Positions 10,723 through 21,255 of a DNA stretch of 64,000 nucleotides are shown here, piece after piece. Made by a program: the position numbers and the translations under genes. Every line of letters starts with the position of its first letter. The stretch's first letter is position 1. The stretch comes from Dactylorhiza incarnata (Eukaryota > Streptophyta > Magnoliopsida > Asparagales > Orchidaceae), in assembly GCA_033032865.1 (NCBI GenBank), contig JAWHQI010000068.1, positions 9,936,001 through 10,000,000 on the forward strand, in the 5' to 3' direction. The notes below the pieces were generated by a model that worked only from the letters and a program-made list of their open reading frames with translations, ran no database searches and had not been told where the DNA came from.

Positions 10723-10891
10723 CTTTACACATGTTCTGTAATGACATAGAAGATGGATCTCGATTCTCGCGGGTAAGTTCTAATTTTTTGAAGTTTTTTT
10801 TAAAACTTGAAAAAATGTCGGGATCAAATTTACCCCAAACTTGCTGATCCATCCAAGGCAACCAAAGCAACCCGGGCAGTCTCAGCACATA

Positions 10892-12402
10892 TGATGCGTG
10901 TCGGCAAGTGCACCGGTCGCTGTCAAGTAATAATTGTGGAGAATAAATTCCCCGGATGTCGGTCTCTTGAGGAATGCAGGATGGGTGACGAATCGCGCAG
11001 TGATTATTGTTACACAAGCGTTCAACAAACACAAAGATGGGGCTTTTGGTTGGTTTTCCTAATCTTATCAACAACAAAAGAGATGCGGGTCGAAAACACC
11101 GCTTCGCAAAGTGAGGTGGATGCAACGGCCGCGATGTCGTGCTTCGTGAGGCGGATGAAGTGAGCTCAAGTGTGAGAGGGTGAGGGTCGCAAACACCTCA
11201 TCACAACCGCCGTTAGCTCTTGCTAACGCGGATCAAACACCTTGCGTGCGTGCGCGAGTGAGTGAGAGAAAGCGGAATGAATCACCACCAAACCATGAAG
11301 AACAACAAAGAAATATTCATTTCCATCAAAATAAACATCACAATATTCGAGTATTGCACGGTTCAAAGAGTACAATGGAGGAAAGAGGAAAGAAATAACC
11401 GATGGTGAAGACTAGCGGCCGTTCACGGCCGGAATGGTAGGTTGTCGGGCTACCTCCGGGCTCGGGCGGACTATGCTTCCGGCGTAGAGAGTTGTCACGA
11501 TCTCCCTACGTAGCTCCGTCGTCTTCGACTTCAGGTTCCTTCTTCTTCTCACCGGGCGGAATGAGAGAATGGTTGCTTGGAGGCTTGCGGACGATGGAGA
11601 ACACTCACGGACAATGGAGGAAGGCTTGGAATGGATGGAGGAGGCTTCCCATTGCGTAGAAGATGAAGTGGAGGCGTCCCACGGTGGAAATCGGCGGCGT
11701 ACGGAACAGGAATCCCGCTCCCGCCCGTGATCGATCGCCCTAAAATCGCAACAGGCGTTTAAATAGGCGCTGGATTGAATACTGCGCACGGTCATTGGCG
11801 CACGACCAGTGGTCATGCGCACTGGAATTCTGCGATCGTGCGCACTGCCTAGGAGGAACCTGCAAGATACGAAATTATAAAATAAAATGTTCGCACGACC
11901 ACTGGCGCACGACCGGTGGTCGTGCGCACTATCGTTGATGGTCGTGCGCAATACAGCAAACAGAACTCAGAATTTTAATGATAAGTGCGCACGAGCAGTG
12001 GCGCACGACCGGTGGTCATGCGCACTGGCGTTGGTGGTCGTGCGCACTGCACCAAACAGAACTCGTGAAAAAGGGTTAAGTGCACACGATCAGTGGCGCA
12101 CGACCACTGGTCGTGCGCAATAGAACTGGTGATCGTGCGCAGTGTTCCTGTGCAGAATTGCACCGGGAACACTTGCACGACTCCTATTCCCGCAAAACCA
12201 CAGATCTAGCCACTGAAAGTGGCACTTAACAACACATGAACACTACTAATGACAATAAGCACGAAAATCACACCAAAGTGGGCCTAGATGTGCACCTAGC
12301 GTGGATTATCAAATATAAACTATAACAAGGCTAAAGTGCGGAGAATTGACTAAATAACGGCCCGGATGAGTCCATAAATGTGTATATGATCAGGACTCAT
12401 CA
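10892..12402 (-). repeat. 3' LTR of element G, 1511 bp
   Basis: On the plus strand it begins TGATGCGTGTCGGC and ends GGACTCATCA. A TATA-like TATTTAAA (minus) is near 11757-11766. An array of inverted-repeat units occupies 11775-12180. A purine tract adjoins the right end. Confidence 0.92.
11775..12180. repeat. Array of GCGCACGACC inverted repeats in LTR of G
   Basis: About four units of ~95 bp, each with GCGCACGACC and its complement GGTCGTGCGC separated by three bases. The unit at 12096-12118 is perfect (10-bp arms, spacer ACT). Spacers between units share a CAAACAGAACTC block. The same array is in the other LTR at 17515-17917. It lies upstream of the TATA-like box on the minus strand, in U3. 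Confidence 0.9.
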
Positions 12403-14190
12403 CACCCCCAGACTTAACTGTTTGCGCGTCCCGAGCAAACGAATTCGGCGGAGCGTGAAAACGATAATTAACATAGAGAATTACACAAAGGAGTACGGTG
12501 CGAAGTAACATACGCATGCAAGTAGAGATTCTAGTAGAAGGAGAGTTTAACTATGCTAACTAATTTACATAAGTATTAAAGCGTAATTAAAGATTTAGTT
12601 ATACTCAGTTGGTGAATTATGAAGAATTTGACGATCATGCCCAATATGAAAGTGACGAGACACTGAGGCGGGTGTTGCAAAAGATCAGGGCTTAGGAAAA
12701 ACTCCGCTGAAATCCATCAACGTCGTGAACCATACGCTCGCCCGGTCACACTCTCTCCACGGCGCTAGCAAACTCGCAAATCAAATCAGTAGGACTTATA
12801 GGATTAAAACGAGGCTTAGGTTACGGTATGATATTTCAAAGTTAAACACGGTGGCTACGCAACCCAAGTGAGCTAACGGAACGCTGCACCATACAAGACC
12901 AACGAACAATGCTCGTGTGACACACCCCCAGACTTATCATGAAAACCAGGTGTGCACACGGCCTACTTCACAAATACCAACAGATTTTCTATTTTTAGCT
13001 CGGGAGGATTTTTTTTTCAAAATACTCTTTTTTCTTTCTTTTACAAATTTTACTTCTTTTATGTAACCCCCGGTTGGTTCAAAATCAGCAGACAGAATTT
13101 ATCTTCCCTTCATAACACAAGGATTCCACACTCCACACAAGTTTAGAATTATGAGCGCAGTTAAAAACAATTTGGTTGCGGGCGTGGGATAGGCTTCAGG
13201 CTTTGGTGGATGAAGAGGAGCTGAACAAAGGATTGGTAGGCACAAAATTGGCTTGCAAAGGTGAATGAAATGGACATGGAATAACAAAGCTCAAACTAGC
13301 CAAAGGGTGGCCTACATCATGTTTGACTCAACGAGTAGCTCTCACCCATGCTTCGAGAGTCGCTTGGGGCAAGTTCTTAGCCCACGAGAAAGATAAACCT
13401 TCCTCCCGACTCGAGCAACACACGACTAGCAACCGCACACACACAACACCGAGTTATCGTCGATTTCATACAAATTCACCACTTGAATATATTAAATCTA
13501 AATTTACGCAGAAATACTAAACATAAATTAGATGCATAAAGAAAATCTAGTTCTACTCACATTCTACCATAGCATGCGAAGTGACTAGAACACTACATGA
13601 GTCAACATCGCACTCCAAATAATAATTCCTACGTTAACAATCTATTTCACATTCCAACCAAACTAGTTTAAACGGAACAACAACAAAAAGACAAGCACGC
13701 ACTCAAGTGGGTGAAATGGTGTGTGAAACATGGAAAACAACGATAATGATAAGATAAATAAGAATCAACCTTCTAGTATGCGGTGCACTCGTGCACAGTG
13801 GATAACAACAACCGCTCCCCCAGACTTAAGCTAAACGATATATCTAGAAATTTGAAGCTAGAAGAAGGGAGGAAGTGTTACCCAATGCTCAGAAATGAGC
13901 ATACCAGACGATTGGCGTTTATGATCACGAATAGTCCGCAGCATCCGCACCATCGAACACAAAACCTGCAAGCACAAACTCAAAGCAACAAAAGCAAAAA
14001 CAAAAGCTGAACTAAAAGAAGTTAGAAAGAAAAAGGAAATACGAAAACAGGAAATCTGGGTTGTCTCCCAGGAGCGCTTTCATTTAACGTCCTTAAGCTG
14101 GACCAAATACCTGTATTAGCATTGTTTAAAAAGTTCAGGAATTAAAAAGAAATATTCAGAAGCAGTTCACCACATCAGAAGAAACACAAA
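12403..14190 (-). other. Non-coding 3' interior of G
   Basis: Begins with a purine tract on the minus strand (AGTCTGGGGGTG, 12403-12414), the usual plus-strand primer. The rest has no coding-like ORF. The stretch 14055-14115 (on minus: GCTAATACAGGTATTTGGTC..., then GGAGACAACCCAG) recurs in element H near 45100-45165, marking a shared 3' module of these gypsies. Confidence 0.75.
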
Positions 14191-14433
14191 TCAACTAAAA
14201 GCGCTCTTATGATGCGCGTCTCCCGTAGCACGTAGGCGAGAGGTGAAGGCTTTAGGGCCAGCACTGGTGTTACCCAATGCTCCCCTAACCTCCGCCACCT
14301 TGCCACAAAGAGCGGCAGCACGAGCGTCGCGCAGAAGTTTTTCCTTTTTAAGTTTGGTGACAGTCGGAGACTGCCACCGTTGAAAGTTTTCAGAATTTTC
14401 CGCCTTAGTGGCGGGTGGCGTCACTTCCGGCAT
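14191..14433 (-). pseudogene. Possible extra coding fragment downstream of protease (G)
   Basis: An 80-residue ORF, PATKAENSENFQRWQSPT then KLKKEKLLRDARAAAL, in a different frame from the protease ORF and overlapping its end region. Composition looks coding (K/E/A-rich), but I do not recognise it. It may be the shifted tail of gag-pro. Confidence 0.3.
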
Positions 14434-14441
14434 CGTGGTGA

Positions 14442-15296
14442 CTACCGGATCGGCCCAGGAGATAGAACGCTTAGATTGTTTATTACAAGATTCAACACAG
14501 GGAGATAAAAATCCACATCCCGAACTACATTCACGTCAACGTTTCCCGAATTGCAGTCCTCCTCCGTCTCGGAATCGAACTCTTTCCGGAAGCCAACCTC
14601 TTCTTCCTCATCTGATTGGAGCTCCTCCTTTCCTCCTTCACTTGTTTCTTGATCATGTATCTTTCCTGCACATCTTAGAAATTCATCATAAATGACAAGA
14701 GGGGGAGGAGTGGATGTGTCAGCTGTAGCTTCAAGGCGAGTGGGCTGCAGCGCCTTGTTAGGTAGGAGAACACACCCCGTAGCGAAGTCAAGGGTGGCGC
14801 CGCTCTCTTTCAAGAACGGCACGCCCAGGATAGGAATGGATTGATTTTCCTGGGGGCCCAACTCCTGAAAGTCCGCGACCACAGTCGTCCCCTCAACTAT
14901 TACTTCCACATTTCTCACTTCCCCCTCAGATTGGACAATAGTGCCGTTAGCGAGAATAAGCGATTTCCTTTCCTCCGTGTTCATCTCAAGTTGTAATTTC
15001 GCAACATCTTGCAGTGCAATGACGTTGCGGGAGGAACCGGAATCGCATAAAGCTTTTGTTTCAACCTTATTGATGGCACAAGAAATTACCAGCTCACTCG
15101 GTTCAACCTCTACCACATCCCCAAGACTCTTCCCTTGATCAATTGGGTTCTTCTCCGTGTTGCTGGGAAGGGTCCCCTGCGATCGCTCGGTTAGCACTTG
15201 GGCCAATTGGCCCAACTGCGTTTCCAGGTTTCGCATGGATGCAGTTTGATTTGCCATATTCGAATTAGTTACTTGCATGACTTTCTCCATCATCAC
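14442..15296 (-). pseudogene. Gypsy gag C-terminus and aspartic protease (element G)
   Basis: Residues 1-60 contain the gag C-terminal heptad block (MRNLETQLGQLAQVL) and PSNTEKNP. The retropepsin domain follows with D85-S86-G87 in KALCDSGSSRNVI and the C-terminal ILGVPFLKESGATLDF block. The protease would process Gag. The ORF ends in an acidic tail and is not followed by RT, unlike an autonomous gypsy element. It is linked to gag by two frameshifts. Confidence 0.82.
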
Positions 15297-15298
15297 TT

Positions 15299-15658
15299 CT
15301 AGATTACTCTTTTTTTGAGTAGGGGGTGCTTGATTATAGTCCGGGTGTGGTGGCCTCGGTTGGCTCCCGGAGGCGTAAGCATCGTTTTGATGCTGCCCCG
15401 GTGCCCATCGTTGGCCAGGTGTGTTTGGATTCCACGAGAAGTTCGGGTGACTTCTCGCTCCCGGATTATAAGCATTATTGAAAGGCGCCCCCTAGGCTGA
15501 TTTCCTACATAATTAACAGATTCGTTCAAGTTCAAGTGTGCGAAGTCACCTGCCACGTTGTTCCCCGAACACTCATACGCGTGGTGGCCTCCGCCTCCAC
15601 ATCCCTCGCAGGTAATGACAGCAGTAGTAGCGGATGGTGAGGGGAGAGAGTCAACCAT
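15299..15658 (-). pseudogene. Gag zinc-knuckle segment, frameshifted (G)
   Basis: Contains CEGCGGGGHHAYEC, a CX2CX4HX4C knuckle at residues ~17-30, which binds element RNA. It continues the gag ORF after a frameshift near 15660. A second frameshift near 15490 moves the sequence back toward the frame of 14442-15296. Confidence 0.78.
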
Positions 15659-16518
15659 GAAAAGACCTCGGCCGCTTCTTGGAGCATTTCTCCTGCAGTC
15701 CAGAATGTACTGTGGGAGGCAGTGTCGCGCAGAATTCGAAGGGCTTCTTCAGGAGTGTGGTTCATCAAGGTGCCACCCGCCGCAGCATCGATCATTGCCC
15801 TGTAGTTGGGCTCGATCGCGAAGTAGAACAATTCAACCACATTGCATGGTTGGAGCTCGTGGCCAGGGCAACGGCGAAGGAGATCGTTGAGGCGCTCCCA
15901 TGCTTCAGCAAGGGTCTCTTGGTCAAGTTGGCGAAATGTGGCGATCTCCCGCCACAAGCTTACAATCTTATCCACAGGGTGGAATTTAGCAAGGAACTTG
16001 GATGCGAGGGCATCCCAAGTTGCAGCAGTCCCGGGCGGAATGGAGTGGAGCCACACCTTTGCTTTGTCGCGGAGTGAAAAGGGAAACAGTCTAAGCTTGA
16101 CCGTGTCGTCAGCAATCCCCGCGTAGCGGAAGGTTTCGCAAATATCAGAAAACTCCGCCAGATTCAGATGCGGATCTTCGCTGGCCAACCCCGAGAACTG
16201 AGCGTTGTTCCGGATGATGTTTAAGATCGCAGGCTTGATCTCAAACTGATTATTCATAATGTTTGGCCCGAACCCCGGATACACACTCCCAGCAGTTGGA
16301 GTGGTGTAGTCCCTCATCGTGCGGGGTCGAGGCCTGACTGCCTCCTGCTCAATCCCAAGCTGATGTTCCCCCACGCCGGGCATTCTCGGATCAACATCAT
16401 TTGGGTCTACCTGATCACCCATGGCCGCTTGTACAGCCGCAGCGCGCCTTCGCGCGCGAGCAGTTTGTTCGATTTCTGGATCAAAAGGTGCGAGTTCACC
16501 TGCGACCTGCCTCTGCAT
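15532..16518 (-). pseudogene. gag: Gypsy gag (Retrotrans_gag), element G
   Basis: 328 residues. The capsid-like Retrotrans_gag domain covers about residues 110-260, with blocks LFPFSLRDKAKVWLHSIPPG, WDALASKFLAKFHPVDK, ETLAEAWERLNDLLRRCPGH and AMIDAAAGGTL. This pattern is typical of Athila/Tat gypsy gag. The N-terminus is alanine/arginine-rich, with a DPRMPGVGEHQ segment. The start ATG (16518) lies ~100 nt from the primer site. A frameshift near 15660 ends the intact frame before the knuckle. Confidence 0.87.
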
Positions 16519-16610
16519 GAACTGTCAAAAACAAAAAGAAAAACAAAGAAAATAAAAAACAACTGCTCATATAACGACAGTCACAACACAAGACGAAACA
16601 CGCCTGCATT

Positions 16611-16627
16611 CCCCGGCAACGGCGCCA
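16611..16627 (-). other. Primer binding site, Athila/Tat type (G)
   Basis: On the minus strand it reads TGGCGCCGTTGCCGGGG, the classical Athila/Tat primer site, seven bases from the LTR. Confidence 0.9.
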
Positions 16628-16633
16628 AAAACT

Positions 16634-18139
16634 TGATGCGTGTCGGCAAGTGCACCGGTCGCTGTCAAGTAATAATTGTGGAGAATAAATTCCCCGGATG
16701 TCGGTCTCTTGAGGAATGCAGGATGGGTGAACGAATCGCGCAGTGATGATTGTTACACAAGCGTTCAACAGACACAAAGAGGGGTTTTTGGTTGGTTTTC
16801 CTAATCTTAGCAATAACAAAAGAAATGCGGGTCGAAAACACGGCTTCGCAAAGTGAGGTGGATGCAACGGCCGCGATGCCGTGCTTCGTGAGGCGGATGA
16901 AGTGAACTCAAGTGCGAGAGGGTGAGGGTCGCAAACACCTCTTCACAACCGCCGTTAGCTCTTGCTAACGCGGGTCAAACACCTTGCGTGCGGGCGCGAG
17001 GGAGTGAATGAGAACGGAGTGAATCACAACCAAACCATGAAGAATAACAAAGAGACATTCATTTAAACAAATAACATCTCAATATTCGAGTTTTACACGG
17101 TTCAAAGAGTACAACGAGGAAAGAGTAAAGAAATAACCGATGTTGAAGACTAGCGGCCGTTAACGGCCGGAATGGTAGGTTGTCGGGCTACCTCCGGACT
17201 CGGACGGACAATGCTTCCGGCGTAGAGAGCTGTCACGATCTCCCTACGTGCTCCGTCGTCTTCGACTTTAGGTTTCTTCTTCTTCTCACCGAGCGGAATG
17301 AAAGAATGCTTGCTTGGAGGCTTGCGGACGATGGAGAACTCTCACGGACAATGGAGGAAGTCTTAGAATGGATGGAGGAGGCTTCCCTTTGCGTAGGAGA
17401 TGAAGTGGAGGCGTCCCAAGGTGGAAATCGGCGGCGTACGGAACAGGAATCCCTCTCCCGGCATGAACGATCCGCCCTAAAATCGCAACAGGCGTTTAAA
17501 TAGGCGCTGGATTGAATACTGCGCACGGTCATTGGCGCACGACCAGTGGTCGTGCGCACTGGAATTCTGCGATCGTGCGCACTGCCTGGGAGGAACCTGC
17601 AAGATACGAAATTATAAAATAAAATGTTCGCACGACCAGTGGCACACGACCGATGGTCGTGCGCACTATCGTTGATGGTCGTGCGCAATACAGCAAACAG
17701 AACTCAGAATTTTAATGATAAGTGCGCACGAGCAGTGGCGCACGACCGGTGGTCGTGCGCACTGGCGTTGGTGGTCGTGCGCACTGCACCAAACAGAACT
17801 CGTGAAAAAGGGCTAAGTGCACACGATCAGTGGCGCACGACCAGTGGTCGTGCGCAATAGAACCGGTGATCGTGCGCAGTGTTCCTGTGCAGAATTGCAC
17901 CGGGAACACTTGCACGACTCCTATTCCAGCATAACCACAGATCTAGCCACTGAAAGTGGCACCTAACAGCACAAGAATACTACTAAAGACAAAAAGCACG
18001 AAAATCACACCAAAGTGGGCCAAGATGTGCACCTAGCATGGATTATCAAATATAAACTAAAACAAGGCTAAAGTGCGGAGGAATGACTAAATAACGGCCC
18101 GGATGAGTCCATAAATGTGTATATGATCAGGACTCATCA
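16634..18139 (-). repeat. 5' LTR of element G, 1506 bp
   Basis: Begins TGATGCGTGTCGGC and ends GGACTCATCA on the plus strand, matching the LTR at 10892. It carries the second copy of the GCGCACGACC inverted-repeat array at 17515-17917 and the TATTTAAA box (minus) near 17497-17505. Confidence 0.92.
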
Positions 18140-18827
18140 GTCAGCGTCAAGCAAGACCAAGCGTGAACACAGTCGCATGTACCCCCGAGCAGCCCGTTAT
18201 TCCTAGACCTGCCCATTTGGGCAGGCCTCCATATATATATATAGAGGGGAAGGGGTACCAGAAAAGGGTCTTTGGGGAGTTTCCAGCCACCAGCTTGTGA
18301 CTTGAGCGGTCTCAAGTTTTCAGACCGCGGTGACCTCGATCTTGCCTTTGCCAGGCGGTCTCGCCCCTGCCAGGCTATCTTACCCCTGCATCGGTCTCAA
18401 CACTGCCAGGCGGTCTCCCTCAACAACCTTAGTGACTTCAGTGACATCGGTGATCTGAGCGGTCTCAGCGACCTGTACGACCGCTAATCTCATTTCTGAA
18501 CATTATTTATTTTCTATAAAAATCATATTTTGTCAAGAAGTCAACAATAAATGATCGATCATGTTCATGATTGTTGACCGCTAATCTCATTTCTGAACAT
18601 TTTTGTCTCTTCAATTTCTCAACTTATTCGCTGATCGCTGATCATGTGACTCTAACTCGTTCAATGATGATCGATGTAAGTTATTAATAAAATGACCTAA
18701 ATCTATGCATCTCCTATTTACGAGTTTTGTCAATCTATGACCTATTGTGCCCACCAACTCATCATCTTCCCTCCTCCATCTTATTTAAACTTATGGTCTT
18801 CATTTTTCTCCCTCATCTCATTCAGCA
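18140..18827 (+). other. Upstream part of an old element relic
   Basis: Holds a (TA)n stretch at 18231-18242, then repeated GCGGTCTC/CAGGCGGTCTC modules at 18305-18475. A 26-bp direct repeat, GACCGCTAATCTCATTTCTG plus GAACATT, is at 18479 and again at 18576. The segment ends in a pyrimidine-rich run leading to TTCAG and the ATG at 18828. The layout resembles the leader of ORF3 in B and D. Confidence 0.5.
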
Positions 18828-19555
18828 ATGGTGTCAATCAACTCTGGATTCGAACATGACCTTCTCTCATTCTCCTCTGTTGAACCAAAATTCATGGTTG
18901 TTGTTGACCCTGTCAAGGAGGTATACCTCGAATTTCTCATGCAAAATGGGTCAAGCTCAACACTCCTGAGCATGATTAGTTCTTCTCTTCTACGCATATC
19001 ATGGGTGATGCCATACTATGCTCCATCCTTGATATTGGCATATGAGTCATTCCATCATCACTATGCCGCACCCTACAGCTCGGCTAGGTTGAAGATGAAT
19101 TCATAATAGTATCTAACGAGGAAATATCCATTGGACTGGAATCTATGAGACACTATTAAGACAAACCGTCCAAATTAAAAACCATGCACTTTCCCCAAGA
19201 AATTAATTTGATTGCTGGCTTCATTGGAAAGGAATTACTCAGTAAGAAGACTGCTTACGATAGCATTATCATGGAGATAATGAGTTTAACGACTGCCATC
19301 TAAATGCAGTATAATATTGGTTGGTCTAGTATTCTCATTACTCTCATTTATACTAAGATGGTGGAAAGATGCTTCAGTAGAATTCCATCTCTCTACTTTT
19401 TCATTTCTCATCCCGTTGCAATCATTTCTTCTAGTTCAACCATGAATAGTGGGAAAGTATTTTCGATAAAGACTTTGCAGCTATGGAAGATGTCTATCCT
19501 TATGTCTTTGTCCGCTAAGAAAGTATGTATGCTTGCTCCCCCTGCGAAAGGATAG
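18828..19555 (+). pseudogene. Decayed ORF3 relic (host of element F)
   Basis: It starts MVSINSGFEHDLLSFSSVEP, similar in spacing to MALPKINSGFDVDIDSFSAA of element B's ORF3. After stops and shifts, a segment near 19215-19370 reads GFIGKELLSKKTAYDSIIME followed by NIGWSSILITLIYTKMVE. This aligns with IVGKVLLCKIFAHDVIPKQQ and KINWGRCLLKMIGHKYAHKD of element D. The LTR of F ends the match at 19556. It is an older copy of the ORF3 family; no gag or pol of it remains here. Confidence 0.5.
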
Positions 19556-21160
19556 TGTTGGTAAAAACACCTTCTCGATTTATCTTACAAATTATGTACA
19601 AGTGATTTCATCCTCTAGGATTTATTACCCATGTTGTATAGTGATGATAATACGGTCTTTATATGTCCTAGGATGACCCAATCATATTAGTGTGTCAAAG
19701 TCTAGTAAAAAAGGAGTGCAAAATACAGTTGAGTTAATTCTGCATCGAGAGGAGGTCAACGCAGCTTCAATTGAATGCCAAAGTAACTTCGAACAGAAAT
19801 AAAGAAAACTTAGACCGGTGTCGATGCATCATTGGAAGTCGATGCAACGTCGAATTATAGGCGACGCAGAATCCAGAGTCAGTCGAAGTATTATTGTAAG
19901 AACGCAACTTCGAAATTTATTCGATGTAGAAGTCAAAGCTTAAAGTCTATGTCCTTCATCTCGATAGATACGCCGATAAGGAATCGATGCAACGTCGATA
20001 GCATAGTTCAACTCAATGCTGAGGAAGATTTCGAAGCTACCTCCAGTAGATCATAGAGGTGCATCAATATGAAGTCAGAAGTTATTCGACGCAATGTCGA
20101 ATACAGTCACAGTTTCAGAACTTACTGTAATAGATTCTGATGCTTATTCATAAGGTATAAATGGAAGATATTTGAATTATAATGGGTCATTCATGGACAA
20201 GAAGAGAAAAAATAATTTCAAAGATTCAACAATGATGAATTTTGAAGTTATACACAAATAGTTTGACGGGCAGAGAACACATATAAAAAGAGATCAATAA
20301 TACCTCTTGGACATTCCAACTAGAGAAATATCTGAATTAGAAAGACATTTATCTCCATTCGACAGAAGAAAAAGAGATTGCTAATTCAAAAGAATAAAAA
20401 ACAACAATTATATTGCTTCTGCTCCAACTCTCTCTATTACAGATAATACACGACAAATCTCTTTACATATACACGGAAGGCTTCTTCTTCTTCCTCTCTC
20501 TGAAAGAAGAATACATAATATACAGAGATCAACAACTAGATAAGGGCTAATATAATCATTGCATCTTCCTTAAGAAAGAATTCATTCTTTGAAGAAAGAT
20601 CTAGAAAAAACTTAGTGTCTATAATCCTCATTGATTGCTGAAAGAGGATTCATCTCAGAAGAACAATCTACGTATTCTTCTTCATTTTACTCTACTTTCT
20701 ATTTCCTGTAAACTAAGTAAAGATTCCTAAGAATCCCTCTTCAAGGGATTCAGCCTGGTTCAAGATCTCCTTAATAAAAGATCTTGTTTTGGTTCAAGAC
20801 CTCCTCATCAAAAGATTTAGTCTTGGTTCTAAGAGTCTCCATAACAAAATACTCATTTCCTAGTTCTAAGAGTCTCCTTATAAAAAGACTCAGGCACTGT
20901 GTTGTTGTATTCCAACCAAAGTGGTAGAAGAGTGGAGTACCCAGATTTTGGGGAACCACTATAACTCTTGTCTCATCTGTGTTGTGCTAATTTTCTCTGT
21001 TGTCCCTTAGTTTTATTATTCTGTGTTTATTTATTCTGGTTAGAATTTTGGATGCTAAGTAATTAGAACTGTTGTTTTTCTGTGCACATTTTATAAAAAA
21101 GTTTTAAATCTCTATTCACTCCCTCTAGAGAATACTCAGGGGAGTCACTGTGCACTTTCA
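19556..21160 (+). repeat. 5' LTR of element F, 1605 bp
   Basis: Begins TGTTGGTAAAAACACC and ends CACTTTCA before the primer site. TCGACGCA-type motifs are scattered over 19750-20110. Diverged copies of the ~30-bp GGTTCAAGATCTCCTTA repeat lie at 20757-20900, just upstream of a decayed TATA box (TATAAC, 20960-20965). The TTCACTCCCTCTAGAG block is near 21116. Confidence 0.88.
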
Positions 21161-21162
21161 AT

Positions 21163-21175
21163 TAGTATCAGAGGC
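21163..21175 (+). other. Primer binding site, mutated tRNA-Met type (F)
   Basis: TAGTATCAGAGGC, one substitution from TGGTATCAGAG, two bases after the LTR. Confidence 0.8.
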
Positions 21176-21255
21176 AGGTTCATCAGAAAAATGTTAACGC
21201 CTTGATCAAAAGATCCTCTCACTAACATTTCGATATTTAAAAATATTTTCAGAAA

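Larger units (their letters stand above)
10892..18139 (-). mobile_element. Gypsy (Athila/Tat-like) element G, polymerase-less
   Basis: Two LTRs (10892-12402 and 16634-18139) flank a 4.2-kb interior. On the minus strand it has an Athila/Tat-type primer site, gag (15532-16518 plus shifted continuation), protease (within 14442-15296), a long non-coding 3' part and a purine tract. RT, RNase H and integrase are absent, so it is non-autonomous. The LTRs look about 96% identical over their first 220 bp by hand comparison. The flanking pentamers (ACATA left, GTCAG right) do not match. Confidence 0.9.

Noticed and set aside
11412..11951. 179-codon minus-strand frame in the LTR of G (also 17233-17688)
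   Set aside because: Lies over the inverted-repeat array and leader; the copy in the other LTR differs in length, with no domain.
18231..18242. (TA)n as a gene promoter
   Set aside because: Simple repeat without a downstream host ORF; could equally belong to a decayed LTR.
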